Counted from the first letter of the stretch, positions 19,077 through 29,731 are shown. The stretch: 64,000 nt of DNA from Halovulum marinum (GCF_009697225.1 NZ_WIND01000001.1:310001-374000); one strand, 5' to 3'. Made by a program: numbers and translations. Notes: generated from the letters alone by a model not told the origin.

Positions 19077-21505
19077 CCGGCTTCGGCACGCTTCTGGCGA
19101 CGCTGCTCAGCCACTGGCGCCGGCGACCGTGGCAACTGCTGGCGCTGGTCGTCGGGCTGGCGGCGGCGACCGCCCTGTGGAGCGGGGTGCAGGCGCTGAA
19201 CGCGCAGGCGCGCGCCTCGTACGATCGCGCCGCCGCGGTTCTGGGCGGCGACCGGTTCGCCGCGATCACCGGCCCCGGCGGGCAAGCGGTGTCGGTTGCG
19301 GACTACGCCGCGCTGCGCCGCGCGGGCTGGCGGGTCTCGCCGGTGCTGGACGGCAGCTGGCAGGCCGGCGGCGACCGGTTCCGCCTGCTCGGGGTCGAGC
19401 CACTGACGCTTCCTGCCGGCGCACCGGGCGGCGGGCGGATCGGAACCGAGGCCGACCTGGTCGCCTTCGTCACCCCGCCCTACCGGCTGATCGGCAGCCC
19501 CGAGACGCTGGCGCGCCTGCCCGCGGGCGCATGGGCCACGCGGGCCGATCCGGAACTGCCGCCGGGCGTGCTGATCGCCGACATCGCGCTGGCCGACCGC
19601 CTGCTGGCCCGCGACGGGCGCATCGACCGGCTGCTGGTGGCACCGGAGCAGCCCGGGGGCCTGCCGCCGCCGGACACGCTGACCGGCACCGGGCTGACGC
19701 TGACGCCGCCGGACGAGAGTTCCGACCTAGCGCAGCTGACCGACAGCTTTCATCTGAACCTGACCGCGTTCGGCTTCCTGTCGTTCGTCGTCGGCCTGTT
19801 CATCGTGCATTCCACCATCGGCCTTGCGTTCGAGCAGCGCCGGCCGATGGTGCGCACGCTGCGCGCGCTGGGCGTCGGGCGCTGGCGGCTGACCGGCGCG
19901 CTGCTGGCCGAGCTTCTGGTGCTGGCCACGGTCGCGGCCGCGCTGGGCATGGCGCTGGGCTATGGCATCGCCGGGGCGCTGCTGCCCGATGTCGCCGCCA
20001 GCCTGCGCGGGCTCTACGGCGCGGAGCTGCCGGGCGAACTTGGACTGAGGGCCGGCTGGTGGCTGACGGGCTTCGCGATGGCGCTGGCCGGCACGCTGGT
20101 CGCGGCGCTGTCGGCGCTGTGGCGGCTGCACCGGCTGCCGGTGCTGGCCGCGGCGCAGACCGAGGCGTGGTACGGCGCGCAGCTGCGCACGCTGCGGCTG
20201 CAGGCGGCGCTGGCCGCGGCGCTGGCGCTGGCCGCCGCCGCGCTGGCGTGGCGCGGCGAGGGGCTGGGCGCGGGCTTTGCGCTGATGGCGGCGGTGATGC
20301 TGGCGGCGGTGCTGGCGCTGCCGCCGGTGCTGGCGCTGGTGCTGACGCTGGCGCGGCGCCGGGCGCGGACGCCGGTGGCCGAATGGTTCGTGGCCGAAAG
20401 CCGCGCGCAGATCGGCGGCGTCAGCCTGGCGCTGATGGCGCTGCTGCTGGCGCTGTCGGTGAACATCGGCGTCGGGGCGATGGTGTCCAGCTTCCGCGCG
20501 ACGTTCCTCGACTGGCTCGACCAGCGGCTGGCGGCCGAGCTGTACGTCCGCGGCGCCGACGCCGGGCAGGCCGCCGCGATGACCGCCTGGCTGCAGGACC
20601 GCCCCGAGGTGCTGGCGGTGCTGCCGATCCAGAGCGTGGAGCTGTCCCGCGGCGGCTATCCCTATTTCCTGCACGGCATTCGCGACGACGCCATGTACCG
20701 CGAATCCTGGCCGCTGCTGCAGGCGGCGGAGGCACCCTGGGACCGGGTTGCGGACGGCAGCGGCGTGCTGGTCAGCGAGCAGTTCGCCCGCGCCGCCGGG
20801 CTGGCCCTGGGCGACCGGCTGACCCCCGGCGGCGCCGGCCCCGCCTGGACCCCCGAGGTGGTGGGCATCTACCCCGACTACGGCAATCCCACCGGGCAGG
20901 CGATCACCTCGCACGCGCGGCTGACCGCGCGCTGGGCGCTGCCGCCGCCGACCCGCTTCGCGGTGCGGCTGACGGACGGGGCCACGCCACAAGTGGTGGC
21001 GGCGCTGAACCAGCGGTTCGCGCTGGGGCCGGAACAGGCGGTGGACCAGGCGGCGCTGAAGGCGGTGTCGCGGCAGGTGTTCGAGCGCACCTTCGCGGTG
21101 ACGCTGGCGCTGAACGTGCTGACCTTCGCGGTGGCGGGGCTGGCGCTGCTGATCAGCCTGCTGACGCTGGCCGGGATGCGCCTGCCGCAGCTGGCGCCGC
21201 TGTGGGCGCTGGGGCTGACACGCGCGCGGCTGGCGCGGCTGGAGCTGGTCCGGGCGTTGCTGCTGGCGCTGGTGACCGCGGCGCTGGCGGTGCCGCTGGG
21301 CGTGCTGGTCGCGTGGATCCTGCTGGCGGTGGTCAACGTCGAGGCGTTCGGCTGGCGCATCCCGCTGCGTCATTATCCGGGCCAGTGGCTGCAGCTTGGT
21401 GCGCTGGCGATGGTGACCGCGAGCCTGGCCGCCGCGCTGCCGGCCCGGCGGCTGGGGCGCACCCCGCCGGCGCTGCTGCTGAGGGTGTTTTCCGATGCGC
21501 GCTAG
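19073..21505 (+). CDS. FtsX-like ABC transporter permease
   Basis: The protein is 810 residues. An N-terminal membrane segment is followed by a large periplasmic domain (about 35-215) and three membrane segments. A tandem second half then carries another periplasmic domain (about 480-660) and three more segments, the duplicated FtsX arrangement typical of MacB/LolCE-like exporters. It is coupled to the upstream ATPase and overlaps the downstream AttH-like gene. Such systems use mechanotransmission or extrude lipids, lipoproteins or peptides rather than importing solutes. The substrate is unknown. Confidence 0.88.
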   Translation: MTGFGTLLATLLSHWRRRPWQLLALVVGLAAATALWSGVQALNAQARASYDRAAAVLGGDRFAAITGPGGQAVSVADYAALRRAGWRVSPVLDGSWQAGGDRFRLLGVEPLTLPAGAPGGGRIGTEADLVAFVTPPYRLIGSPETLARLPAGAWATRADPELPPGVLIADIALADRLLARDGRIDRLLVAPEQPGGLPPPDTLTGTGLTLTPPDESSDLAQLTDSFHLNLTAFGFLSFVVGLFIVHSTIGLAFEQRRPMVRTLRALGVGRWRLTGALLAELLVLATVAAALGMALGYGIAGALLPDVAASLRGLYGAELPGELGLRAGWWLTGFAMALAGTLVAALSALWRLHRLPVLAAAQTEAWYGAQLRTLRLQAALAAALALAAAALAWRGEGLGAGFALMAAVMLAAVLALPPVLALVLTLARRRARTPVAEWFVAESRAQIGGVSLALMALLLALSVNIGVGAMVSSFRATFLDWLDQRLAAELYVRGADAGQAAAMTAWLQDRPEVLAVLPIQSVELSRGGYPYFLHGIRDDAMYRESWPLLQAAEAPWDRVADGSGVLVSEQFARAAGLALGDRLTPGGAGPAWTPEVVGIYPDYGNPTGQAITSHARLTARWALPPPTRFAVRLTDGATPQVVAALNQRFALGPEQAVDQAALKAVSRQVFERTFAVTLALNVLTFAVAGLALLISLLTLAGMRLPQLAPLWALGLTRARLARLELVRALLLALVTAALAVPLGVLVAWILLAVVNVEAFGWRIPLRHYPGQWLQLGALAMVTASLAAALPARRLGRTPPALLLRVFSDAR

Positions 21506-22562
21506 GCTGCTTCCGATGCTGGCGGGGGTGCTGTTCGCCGCCGCCGCCCACGCGCAGGGCTATGCCGGGCTGGGCACCGATGCCGAGGGTTACGGCGTCG
21601 TCTCGCCCGACTACCGGCTGACGTTCCCGCGCGACCACCAGCCGCATCCGGAGTTCCGGATCGAGTGGTGGTACGTGACCGCGAACCTGAGCGGCCCGGA
21701 CGGCGCCCCGCTGGGCCTGCAATGGACGCTGTTCCGCCAGGCGGTGCGCCCGCCCGGCGATACCGACGCGGACGGCTGGGCCTCGCCGCAGGTCTGGATG
21801 GGGCACGCAGCGGTGACCACGGCGCGAGAACACCGCGTCGCCGAGACCTTCGCGCGCGGCGGTGTCGGTCAGGCCGGCGTCACCGCCGGGCCGTTCGAGG
21901 CCTGGATCGACGACTGGGCGATGACCGCCGCCGATGACAGCCTCGACCGGCTGCGGCTGCGGGCGCGAGGCGCGGATTTCTCCTACGACCTGACGCTGCG
22001 CGCCGAGGGGCCGCTGGTGCCGCAGGGACAGGACGGCTATTCGGTCAAGTCCGCGGCCGGGCAGGCCTCGCACTATTACAGCCAGCCGTTCTACAGCGCC
22101 CGGGGCACGGTGACGCTGGATGGCCGCGGCATCGACGTCTCCGGCCGCGCCTGGCTCGACCGGGAATGGTCCAGCCAGCCGCTGACCGGCGCGCAGACCG
22201 GCTGGGACTGGTTCGCGCTGCACCTGCCGGACGGCGCGAAGCTGATGGCCTATCGCCTGCGCAGCGCCGACGGCAGCGCCTATGTCCCCGGCACCTGGAT
22301 CGCCGCCGACGGCACGCCGACGCCGCTGGCCGACGGCGTGCTGGAGATCGAGCCGCTGGCCTGGCATCGCGCCGAGGGCGGCGAGATCCCGGTGCGCTGG
22401 CGCGTGCGCTATCCCGACCGGGGCCTCGACCTCACCGTCGCGGCGCTCAATCCCGACAGTTTCATGACCACCGCTTTTCCGTACTGGGAAGGCCCTGTAA
22501 GCTATACCGGCACCCACCGGGGCGAGGGCTATCTGGAGATGACCGGGTACCGCGATGACTGA
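21495..22562 (+). CDS. AttH/CrtC-like lipocalin-family periplasmic protein
   Basis: The protein is 355 residues with a signal peptide ([21 protein letters not shown]). It shows the family landmarks FPRDHQPHPEFRIEWWYVTANL, HYYSQPFY, the second-domain motif WLDREWSSQ and WDWFALHL. The AttH family shares a double lipocalin-like fold with carotenoid 1,2-hydratase CrtC, but here it belongs to an ABC exporter operon (11-bp overlap with the permease), as in attEFGH-like loci. It probably binds or carries a lipophilic substrate handed over by the exporter. Confidence 0.85.
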   Translation: MRARLLPMLAGVLFAAAAHAQGYAGLGTDAEGYGVVSPDYRLTFPRDHQPHPEFRIEWWYVTANLSGPDGAPLGLQWTLFRQAVRPPGDTDADGWASPQVWMGHAAVTTAREHRVAETFARGGVGQAGVTAGPFEAWIDDWAMTAADDSLDRLRLRARGADFSYDLTLRAEGPLVPQGQDGYSVKSAAGQASHYYSQPFYSARGTVTLDGRGIDVSGRAWLDREWSSQPLTGAQTGWDWFALHLPDGAKLMAYRLRSADGSAYVPGTWIAADGTPTPLADGVLEIEPLAWHRAEGGEIPVRWRVRYPDRGLDLTVAALNPDSFMTTAFPYWEGPVSYTGTHRGEGYLEMTGYRDD

Positions 22563-22950
22563 GCGCCGCGAAGGCCAGGACGCGCCGCTGAACGTGCTGG
22601 GCGGGCGGCTGCAGGAATGCTCCGCCGCGCCCGTGACCGGCTTCTGGCGCGACGGCTGCTGCAACACCGGCCCGCAGGACGTCGGCCGGCACACGGTGTG
22701 CGCGGTGATGACCGCGGCGTTCCTCGCGTTCTCGCGCAGCCGCGGCAACGATCTGAGCACGCCTGCCCCCGAGGCCGGCTTTCCGGGGCTGAAACCCGGC
22801 GACCGCTGGTGCCTGTGCGCCGCGCGCTGGGCCGAGGCGCTGGAAGCGGGAATCGCCCCGCCGGTGATGCTGGACGCCACCCACGCGGCCACCCTGCGCG
22901 TCGTCGGCCTGGCCGATCTGCGCCGGCACGCGGTGGTCTCGCGCGCCTGA
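22555..22950 (+). CDS. DUF2237 family protein
   Basis: The protein is 131 residues. The strongly conserved DUF2237 string is present: NVLGGRLQECS, then GFWRDGCCNTGPQDVGRHTVCAVMT, FLAFSRSRGNDLSTP, and FPGLKPGDRWCLCAARW with APPVMLDATH. Six cysteines, including a CC pair and a CLC, suggest metal binding or redox chemistry, but the function is not established. There is no signal peptide. The start overlaps the preceding gene by eight bases. Confidence 0.9.
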   Translation: MTERREGQDAPLNVLGGRLQECSAAPVTGFWRDGCCNTGPQDVGRHTVCAVMTAAFLAFSRSRGNDLSTPAPEAGFPGLKPGDRWCLCAARWAEALEAGIAPPVMLDATHAATLRVVGLADLRRHAVVSRA

Positions 22951-22974
22951 CGCGGCCGGCCGGCGCCGCGGCGG

Positions 22975-23739
22975 CTAACGCTCCAGGAAGGCCGCGATCC
23001 GCTCTGCCGCCTCGGGCCGCTCCCAGCAATCGGCAAGCGCGGCGATGGTCTGCTCGATCGCCGCATCGTCGATCACCGGCCCCAGCCGGCGCGCCAGCCG
23101 CTTGGCCTCCGCCACCGCGCCGGGAACCGCCGCGCGATAGGGCGCGACCTCGTCCGTGACGGCGGCGTCCAGCGCCTCGGGCGGAACCACCCGCGCCGCC
23201 AGCCCCAGCGCGGGCAGCTCGTCTGCCCCGAAGACGCGGCCGCTCATGAACACCCGGCGGGCGCGGCCCTCGCCGATCCGCGCCAGCACGTAGGGCGCGA
23301 TCGTGGCCGGGATCAGCCCCAGCCGGGTCTCGGTGAAGCCGAACCGGCCGCCCGATGCGGCCACCGCCACGTCGCAGACCGCCATCAGCCCCAGACCGCC
23401 GCCCATCGCGGTGCCGTTGATCCGCCCGATCAGCGGCTTCGACAGCGTGTTCAGATCGCGCAGCATGTGCGCCAGCGCCCGGGCCTCGGCCAGCCGCGTC
23501 GCGCGGTCGGCGGCGAACTGCGCACGCATCCAGCCCAGGTCGGCCCCGGCGCAGAACGATCGCCCCGCGCCGGTCAGCACCACCGCGCGCACGTCCGCGT
23601 CGCCGTCCAGCCGCGCGGCGGCGTCGCGCAGCGCCGCGATCATCCCGGCGGACATGGCATTGTGCCGGTCCGGGCGGTTCAGCGTCAGCCGTGCGACGCC
23701 GTCTTCGCCGGTCTCGATCCGCAGGGTTTGCTCGCTCAT
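22975..23739 (-). CDS. Enoyl-CoA hydratase/isomerase, probable methylglutaconyl-CoA hydratase
   Basis: This is a crotonase-fold enzyme of 254 residues. The ATG at 23739 overlaps the HMG-CoA lyase stop (ATGA) and has GGAGCGGAAGC upstream. Crotonase features are RPDRHNAMSAGMI, GAGRSFCAGADLGWM (oxyanion loop) and NGTAMGGGLGLMAVCDVAVA, followed by FGFTETRLGLIPATI. Within this operon it should hydrate 3-methylglutaconyl-CoA to HMG-CoA (the LiuC step). Specificity is inferred from context only. It is the last gene of the operon. Confidence 0.88.
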   Translation of the reverse strand: MSEQTLRIETGEDGVARLTLNRPDRHNAMSAGMIAALRDAAARLDGDADVRAVVLTGAGRSFCAGADLGWMRAQFAADRATRLAEARALAHMLRDLNTLSKPLIGRINGTAMGGGLGLMAVCDVAVAASGGRFGFTETRLGLIPATIAPYVLARIGEGRARRVFMSGRVFGADELPALGLAARVVPPEALDAAVTDEVAPYRAAVPGAVAEAKRLARRLGPVIDDAAIEQTIAALADCWERPEAAERIAAFLER

Positions 23740-24599
23740 GCTTCCGCTCCGCGTTTCAGGCTGCGCGCGAAGCGCGCGGCGCCGGCCAGCAGGCCCGCGT
23801 CGACGCCGGTGGCGTGGCCCAGCCGGTGCAGATGCGCCACCAGCGCCTCGGTTGCCAGGTTGCCGGCGGCGCCGGGCGCATAGGGGCACCCGCCAAGCCC
23901 GCCCAGCGCGGCGTCGAAAACGCGCAGCCCGCGCGCCAGCGCCACGTCGACATTGGCAAGCGCGCCGCCGCCGGTGTCGTGAAAATGCCCCGCCAGCCGC
24001 GCCGCCGGCACCACCTTCAGGACCGCGTCCAGCATCGCCGCGACCTGGTCCGGCGTGCCGCGTCCAAGGGTTTCGCCCAGGCTGACCTCGGCCGCGCCCT
24101 CGGCCAGCAGCCGCCCGGCCACCGCGGCGACCGCCGCGGTCGCGACCCGGCCCTCGTAGGGGCAGTCGGTGACGCAGGACACATAGCCGCGCACCGGAAT
24201 GCCGTCGGCCCGCGCGGCGCGGAACACCGGCGCGAAGCGCGCGAAGCTCTCGTCGATCGAACAGTTGATGTTGGCCCGCGAGAAGCCCTCGGTGGCCGAA
24301 GCGAACACCGCCACCCGGTCCACCCCGGCGGCGCGGGCCCGTGCATAGCCGGTCTCGTTCGGCACCAGCGCGGTGATGGCCACCCCCGGCACGCGGCCGA
24401 CGCCGGCCATCACCTCGGCCGCGTCGGCCAGCTGCGGCACCGCGCGCGGCGAGACGAAGCTGGTGACCTCGATCTGCCGCAGCCCCGCGGCCACCGCCCG
24501 CGCCACCAGCGCGATCTTGTCGGCGGTCGGGATCGTGCCCGGCTCGTTCTGCAGCCCGTCGCGGGGCCCGACCTCGCAGATCGTCACCGGCTCAGTCAT
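23736..24599 (-). CDS. mvaB: Hydroxymethylglutaryl-CoA lyase
   Basis: The protein is 287 residues, a TIM-barrel of the HMGL-like family. It cleaves HMG-CoA to acetoacetate and acetyl-CoA, the last step of leucine breakdown. N-terminal EVGPRDGLQNEPG carries the conserved Arg/Asp pair. SVSLGETLG-like (EVSLGETLGRGTPDQV) and HFHDTGGGALAN supply metal ligands, and GLGGCPYAPGAAGN includes the catalytic Cys238. It overlaps the carboxylase alpha gene upstream by eight bases and the hydratase downstream by four. Confidence 0.93.
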   Translation of the reverse strand: MTEPVTICEVGPRDGLQNEPGTIPTADKIALVARAVAAGLRQIEVTSFVSPRAVPQLADAAEVMAGVGRVPGVAITALVPNETGYARARAAGVDRVAVFASATEGFSRANINCSIDESFARFAPVFRAARADGIPVRGYVSCVTDCPYEGRVATAAVAAVAGRLLAEGAAEVSLGETLGRGTPDQVAAMLDAVLKVVPAARLAGHFHDTGGGALANVDVALARGLRVFDAALGGLGGCPYAPGAAGNLATEALVAHLHRLGHATGVDAGLLAGAARFARSLKRGAEA

Positions 24600-26553
24600 C
24601 GCCGTCGTCCTCGGCGCGCAGCGTGATCAGCAGCGCACCGCGCGCCACCTGGTCGCCCTCGGCGACGTCGACCCGCGCGACCGAGCCGCGGCGCGGCGCG
24701 CGCAGCGTGTGTTCCATCTTCATCGCCTCGAGCACCAGCAGCGGATCGCCCTCCTCGACGTGGGCTTCGGCCACCACCGCCACCCTGCGCACGAAGCCGG
24801 GCATCGGCGCGGTCAGCGTGTCGGTGGCGTCCGCGGCCTCGGCGGCGCGCACCGGATCGGCGCGGCTTACGGTCAGTGGCTGGCCGTCGGGTGCCAGCGT
24901 CACCGCGGCGCCGTGGAGCGTCACCGGCATCGCCCGCCGCCGGTCGCCCCAGGTCCAGCGCCAGTGCGGCGTACCCGGCTCGATCGCGCAAAGTTCGGTG
25001 ACCCCCTGCGGCAGCGCGACCTCGAACAGCCCGGGCCTAGGCTGCCGGATCATGGCGGTGATCGTGCCGCCGTCCAGCACCATCCGCACCGGCTGCCGCA
25101 GCGGCGTCCAGAGGTGGAAGCCGTCGGCGCCCTCGCGCGGCAGCCCGGCCAGCGCCACGGCGGCCAGCGCCAGGATCTCGGGCTCCGGCGCCGGCTCGGC
25201 GGTCAGCGCGGCGCCGCGCCGGTCGATCAGGCCGGTGTCCAGCCGCCCGGCGGCGAAATCCGCATCGTCCAACAGCCGCACCAGAAAGCCCATGTTGGTG
25301 ACCGAGCCGGCCAGCCGCGCCCCCGCCAGCCCGCGGCGCAGCGCCGCGATCGCCGCGGGCCGGTCGGCGCCGTGCGCGATCACCTTGGCGATCATCGGAT
25401 CGTAGTGCGGGCTGATCTCGTCGCCCGCCCGCACGCCGCTGTCCACCCGCACGCCGGGCCCGAAGTCGACCTCGGCCAGCCGGCCGGTCGCGGGCAGGAA
25501 GCCGTTCGCCGGGTCCTCGGCGTAGACCCGCGCCTCGATGGCGTGGCCGCGGGCGCGGATCCCGTCCTGGCGCGCGGTCAGCGCCTCGCCGGCGGCGATG
25601 CGCAGCTGCCACTCGACCAGATCGATGCCGGTGACGGCCTCGGTGACCGGATGCTCGACCTGCAGCCGGGTGTTCATCTCCATGAACCAGAACCCGTCCT
25701 CGCGCAGCGGCCCCGAGCCGTCGGCGATGAACTCCACCGTGCCGGCGCCGGCATAGCCGATGGCCTCGGCGGCGCGCACCGCCGCCGCGCCCATCGCCGC
25801 GCGGACCGCGTCGGTCATGCCCGGCGCGGGGGCTTCCTCGATCACCTTCTGGTGCCGCCGTTGCATCGAGCAGTCGCGCTCCCAAAGGTGCAGCGCGCGG
25901 CTGCCGTCGCCCACCACCTGGATCTCGATGTGCCGGGGCCGGGCGACGAACTTCTCGATCAGCACGTCGGCGTTGCCGAACGCCTGCCGCGCCTCGCGCC
26001 GCGCGCCCGCCAGCGCGTCGGCGAAATCCCCGGCGCGGTCGACGCGGCGCATGCCCTTGCCGCCGCCGCCGGCCACCGCCTTGATCAGCACCGGCCAGCC
26101 GATCGCCTCGGCCTGCGCCGCCAGCAGCGCGTCGTCCTGGTCGCGGCCGTGATAGCCCGGCACCACCGGCACCCCGGCTTCGGCCATCAGCGCCTTGGCG
26201 CGGTCCTTCAGCCCCATCGCCCGGATCGCCGCCGCCGAGGGGCCGACGAACACCAGCCCGGCGGCGACGACCGCCTCGACGAACTCGGGGTTTTCGGACA
26301 GGAAGCCATAGCCCGGATGAATCGCCTGCGCGCCGGTGGCGCGGGCGGCTGCCACAATGGCGGCGCCGTCCAGATAGCTGCGGGTTGCCTCGGCCGGGCC
26401 GATGCGCACCGCCTCGTCGGCCATCTCGACGTGCAGCGCGTCCGCGTCGGCGTCCGAATACACGGCGATGCAGCGGAGACCCATCCGCCGCGCGGTGCGG
26501 ATCACGCGGCAGGCGATCTCGCCGCGGTTGGCGATCAGCAGGCTCTCGAACAT
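24592..26553 (-). CDS. mccA: Methylcrotonyl-CoA carboxylase, biotin carboxylase/biotin carrier subunit
   Basis: The protein is 653 residues. The biotin carboxylase half begins MFESLLIANRGEIACRVIRTARRMG and includes HPGYGFLSEN, the glycine-rich KAVAGGGGKGMR loop and EMNTRLQVEHPVTE. The C-terminus carries the biotinyl domain EAMKMEH with Lys612 as the biotin site. The ATG at 26553 is eight bases after the stop of the carboxyltransferase gene. Paired with the product of 26562-28136, it makes 3-methylglutaconyl-CoA. A related geranyl- or propionyl-CoA carboxylase is possible by sequence but unlikely in this operon. Confidence 0.92.
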   Translation of the reverse strand: MFESLLIANRGEIACRVIRTARRMGLRCIAVYSDADADALHVEMADEAVRIGPAEATRSYLDGAAIVAAARATGAQAIHPGYGFLSENPEFVEAVVAAGLVFVGPSAAAIRAMGLKDRAKALMAEAGVPVVPGYHGRDQDDALLAAQAEAIGWPVLIKAVAGGGGKGMRRVDRAGDFADALAGARREARQAFGNADVLIEKFVARPRHIEIQVVGDGSRALHLWERDCSMQRRHQKVIEEAPAPGMTDAVRAAMGAAAVRAAEAIGYAGAGTVEFIADGSGPLREDGFWFMEMNTRLQVEHPVTEAVTGIDLVEWQLRIAAGEALTARQDGIRARGHAIEARVYAEDPANGFLPATGRLAEVDFGPGVRVDSGVRAGDEISPHYDPMIAKVIAHGADRPAAIAALRRGLAGARLAGSVTNMGFLVRLLDDADFAAGRLDTGLIDRRGAALTAEPAPEPEILALAAVALAGLPREGADGFHLWTPLRQPVRMVLDGGTITAMIRQPRPGLFEVALPQGVTELCAIEPGTPHWRWTWGDRRRAMPVTLHGAAVTLAPDGQPLTVSRADPVRAAEAADATDTLTAPMPGFVRRVAVVAEAHVEEGDPLLVLEAMKMEHTLRAPRRGSVARVDVAEGDQVARGALLITLRAEDDGDD

Positions 26554-26561
26554 CGCGGGCC

Positions 26562-28136
26562 TCACATCCGGAACACGCCAAAGCGCGTGGGCGGCACCGG
26601 CGCGCCGTCGCAGGCCGCCAGCGACAGGGACACGACGCGGCGGGTGTCGCGCGGGTCGATCACCCCGTCGTCCCACAACCGCGCCGAGGCGAACAGCGGG
26701 TTCGACTGCAGCTCGAACTGGTCGAGGACCGGCTGCCTGAACGCTGCCTCCTCCTCGGCACTCCAGCTGCCGCCGCGCCGCTCGATCCCCTCGCGGCGCA
26801 CGGTGGCCAGCACGCCCGCGGCCTGCGCCCCGCCCATCACCGAGATGCGCGAGTTCGGCCAGGACCACAGGAACCGCGGCTGATAGGCGCGGCCCGCCAT
26901 GCCGTAGTTGCCGGCGCCGAACGAGCCGCCGATCAGCACGGTGATCTTCGGCACCGCGACGGTGGCGACAGCGGTGACCAGCTTGGCGCCGGCGCGGGCG
27001 ATACCGCCATGCTCGGCGTCCCGGCCGACCATGAAGCCGGTGATGTTCTGCAGGAACAGCAGCGGCGTGCCGCGCTGCGCGCAAAGCTGGACGAAATGCG
27101 CGCCCTTCTCGGCGCTTTCCGAGAACAGCACGCCGTTGTTGGCCAGGATGCCCACCGCCCAGCCGTCGATATGCGCGAAGCCGGTGACCAGGGTCTCGCC
27201 GTACCGTGCCTTGAACGCGTCGAACGCGCCGCCGTCCACCAGCCGGGCGATCGCCGCGTGCACGTCGTAGGGCTGCCGCAGGTCCGCCGGCACGATGTCC
27301 AGCAGACCGTCCGGATCCGCCGCCGGCGCAGCCGGCGGTCGCCGGGCGAGCGCCCCCGCCTGCGGGGGCCCGAGCCCGGCGACGGCCTGGCGGGCCAGCG
27401 CCAGCGCATGGGCGTCGTCCTCCGCCAGGTAGTCCGCCACGCCCGACAGCCGGGTGTGCACGTCGCCGCCGCCCAGCGCCTCGGCGCTGATCTGCTCGCC
27501 GGTCGCGGCCTTGACCAGCGGCGGACCGGCCAGAAAGATCGTGCCCTGCTCGCGCACGATGATCGACACGTCCGACATCGCCGGCACATAGGCCCCGCCG
27601 GCGGTGCACGAGCCCATCACCACGGCGATCTGCGCGATGCCCCGCGCGCTCATGTTGGCCTGGTTGTAGAAGATCCGCCCGAAATGGTCGCGATCCGGGA
27701 ACACCTCGTCCTGGTTCGGCAGGTTCGCCCCGCCCGAATCCACCAGATAGACGCAGGGCAACCGGTTCTCGGCGGCGATCTCCTGCGCCCGCAGGTGCTT
27801 TTTCACCGTCATCGGATAATAGGTGCCGCCCTTCGCGGTGGCATCGTTGCACACCACCATCACCTGCCGGCCGGCGACCGTGCCGATGCCGGCGATCACC
27901 CCGGCGCAGGGCGCCGCGCCGTCGTACATGCCGTGCGCCGCCAGCGCGCCGACTTCCAGGAACGGGCTGCCCGGATCGAGCAGCGCGCCGATCCGGTCGC
28001 GCGGCAGCATCTTGCCGCGGCTTTCGTGCCTGGCCTGCGCCTCGGCGCCGCCGCCGACCGCCGCCGTGCGCGCTGCCGCGGCGACCTCGTCCAGCATCCG
28101 CAGATGTTCGGCCCGGTTCGCCGCCGCGTCGATCAT
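26562..28136 (-). CDS. mccB: Methylcrotonyl-CoA carboxylase, carboxyltransferase subunit
   Basis: The protein is 524 residues, the usual MccB length. It starts [20 protein letters not shown] at 28136. Acyl-CoA carboxyltransferase motifs are seen: [76 protein letters not shown], and [19 protein letters not shown] with [16 protein letters not shown]. It is co-translated with the small periplasmic protein gene upstream (4-bp overlap) and lies eight bases before mccA. Confidence 0.93.
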   Translation of the reverse strand: MIDAAANRAEHLRMLDEVAAAARTAAVGGGAEAQARHESRGKMLPRDRIGALLDPGSPFLEVGALAAHGMYDGAAPCAGVIAGIGTVAGRQVMVVCNDATAKGGTYYPMTVKKHLRAQEIAAENRLPCVYLVDSGGANLPNQDEVFPDRDHFGRIFYNQANMSARGIAQIAVVMGSCTAGGAYVPAMSDVSIIVREQGTIFLAGPPLVKAATGEQISAEALGGGDVHTRLSGVADYLAEDDAHALALARQAVAGLGPPQAGALARRPPAAPAADPDGLLDIVPADLRQPYDVHAAIARLVDGGAFDAFKARYGETLVTGFAHIDGWAVGILANNGVLFSESAEKGAHFVQLCAQRGTPLLFLQNITGFMVGRDAEHGGIARAGAKLVTAVATVAVPKITVLIGGSFGAGNYGMAGRAYQPRFLWSWPNSRISVMGGAQAAGVLATVRREGIERRGGSWSAEEEAAFRQPVLDQFELQSNPLFASARLWDDGVIDPRDTRRVVSLSLAACDGAPVPPTRFGVFRM

Positions 28137-28576
28137 GTCTCGTGCTCCGTTTCGATCAGGGCGCGCCGCAGGTGACAGACCTCGAGATGCGCGCGCATCA
28201 GCGCGCAGCGCGCGGCATGGCCGGCAGGTCGTCCGGACGGCGCGCTGCAGAACCGGGCCGCCGTCCGGTCCGCCCCGGCGCGCAGCCCGGTCGCGGTCGG
28301 CCCCGCGCCCAGGGCGCGCAGGCGGGCGGCCAGCGCCGCCGCCTGCGCTTCGAGCCCAGCCGCCAGCGCGGCCCGGCAGGCGGTGAGGCCGCGCAGGTCC
28401 TCCGCGATGTCCAGGCGATGCCCCGCCAGGATGCCGGCGCAGACGGCGCTGTCGCCGCCCGCGTCGGCGCACTGCGCATGGCGGCGCAGCGGATCCGCCA
28501 GGCCCGCGTCCTGTGCCGCGGCCGGACCGGCCGGGGCGGACAGCATGGCCAGCAGAACCGCCGCGCGCGCGTTCAC
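28133..28576 (-). CDS. Small exported Cys/Ala-rich protein, unrecognised
   Basis: The protein is 147 residues starting at GTG 28576, which overlaps the flavodoxin-like gene stop (GTGA); its own stop overlaps mccB. A signal peptide is clear (about 22 residues ending GPAAAQ). The mature part has six or seven cysteines spaced through helices ([46 protein letters not shown]), suggesting a disulphide-bonded periplasmic helical protein. No family recognised. Its place inside a cytosolic leucine catabolic operon is unexpected. Confidence 0.65.
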   Translation of the reverse strand: MNARAAVLLAMLSAPAGPAAAQDAGLADPLRRHAQCADAGGDSAVCAGILAGHRLDIAEDLRGLTACRAALAAGLEAQAAALAARLRALGAGPTATGLRAGADRTAARFCSAPSGRPAGHAARCALMRAHLEVCHLRRALIETEHET

Positions 28577-29334
28577 GCCCGATGCTCCGGGTTCTCGTAG
28601 TCGAACCGGCAGCCGGCCTTCCACGCGTTGCGGTCGTTGCCGTGGTTCGGCAGCCCGCCGGCATCCTTCAGCATCCGCGCCAGATGCAGCAGGTTCCACG
28701 TCATGATCGTGGTGTTGCGCTGGGTGAAGTCGTTGCCGAACCCCGCGCGCGTGCCGTCGTCCATCTCGTCGCCATAGCTGGGCCCCGGCCCGGCCTCGCC
28801 GATCCAGCCGCAGTCGGCCTGCGGCGGGACGGTATAGCCCAGATGCCCCAGCGCATAGAGCAGCGTCATCGACGCGTGCTTGATCCCGTCCTCGTTGCCG
28901 GTGATCACGCAGCCGCCGACCTTGCCGTAGAACAGGGACTGCCCCTTGTCGTTGAGCATGCCCGACATGCCGTAGAGCCGCTCGATCAGCACCCGGCAGA
29001 CCGAACTTTCCTCGCCCAGCCACAGCGGCGAGCCGATGATCAGGATCTCGGCCGCCTTCACCTTCTCCCACAGCGCCGGCCAGTCGTCTCGGTCCCAGCC
29101 CTGTTCGGTCATGTCAGGGTAGACCCCCGGCGGCACCTGGTGCGAAAGCATGTGCACATGCTCCACCATGACGCCGTTCCGTTCCATGATCTCGCCGGCC
29201 ACGTTCAGCAGCAGCTTGGTGTGGCTCTCGGACGGTTGGCGCTTCAGCGAGGTGTTCACGATCACCGCCTTCAGATCGGAGAAGTCGGTGGTGTTGTCGT
29301 CGCACAGCTTCTTCTGCTGGTCAGTCAGGGTCAT
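28573..29334 (-). CDS. Flavodoxin-fold NAD(P)H-dependent oxidoreductase
   Basis: The protein is 253 residues. A flavodoxin-like/NADPH-dependent FMN reductase fold is read from [29 protein letters not shown] (phosphate-binding loop) and [29 protein letters not shown]. The segment [33 protein letters not shown] also fits. It probably binds FMN. Its stop overlaps the next gene and its start overlaps the DUF1622 gene by 14 bp, so it is firmly inside the operon. The substrate is unknown; an electron-transfer role with isovaleryl-CoA dehydrogenase is a guess. Confidence 0.8.
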   Translation of the reverse strand: MTLTDQQKKLCDDNTTDFSDLKAVIVNTSLKRQPSESHTKLLLNVAGEIMERNGVMVEHVHMLSHQVPPGVYPDMTEQGWDRDDWPALWEKVKAAEILIIGSPLWLGEESSVCRVLIERLYGMSGMLNDKGQSLFYGKVGGCVITGNEDGIKHASMTLLYALGHLGYTVPPQADCGWIGEAGPGPSYGDEMDDGTRAGFGNDFTQRNTTIMTWNLLHLARMLKDAGGLPNHGNDRNAWKAGCRFDYENPEHRA

Positions 29335-29725
29335 GGGCCAGTTCCTTTCGGATGTCCTTGATCTCGCGGTCCAGGAAGAAGCTGATCACCGAACGGATCA
29401 GCACCAGAAGGCCGAGGAACAGCAGATCCTCGAGCCGCAGGCTGAGGGCCGTGTGGATGATGTCCGACACGATCAGCAGCTCCAACCCTGCAAGAATGTA
29501 ACGCCCCAGCTCCATCCGCGCAGCGCCGATGCCGTGCACGCGGCTCAAGCCTGCGTGAGCGAACTCGGCGCGCAGGTAGCCGATCAGGAACCGCGCGGTG
29601 CCCACCAGCATCAGCAGGATCGCGATGATGTCGATCCCCGCCGCGACCCACTCCAGCAGATACACCATGCCGGGCAGCTCGGCATGGAGGATGTCCGTCT
29701 GCGCGCCGTCCCCACCGTCTTCCAT
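29321..29725 (-). CDS. DUF1622 family membrane protein
   Basis: The protein is 134 residues with three hydrophobic segments (about 18-45, 73-92, 97-115). A conserved polar stretch lies between the first two (RFLIGYLRAEF, then GRYILAGLELLIVSDIIHT). This is the DUF1622 pattern: small inner-membrane proteins of unknown function. It starts six bases downstream of the dehydrogenase stop and overlaps the following gene by 14 bases. Confidence 0.85.
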   Translation of the reverse strand: MEDGGDGAQTDILHAELPGMVYLLEWVAAGIDIIAILLMLVGTARFLIGYLRAEFAHAGLSRVHGIGAARMELGRYILAGLELLIVSDIIHTALSLRLEDLLFLGLLVLIRSVISFFLDREIKDIRKELAHDPD

Positions 29726-29731
29726 GCCGGC

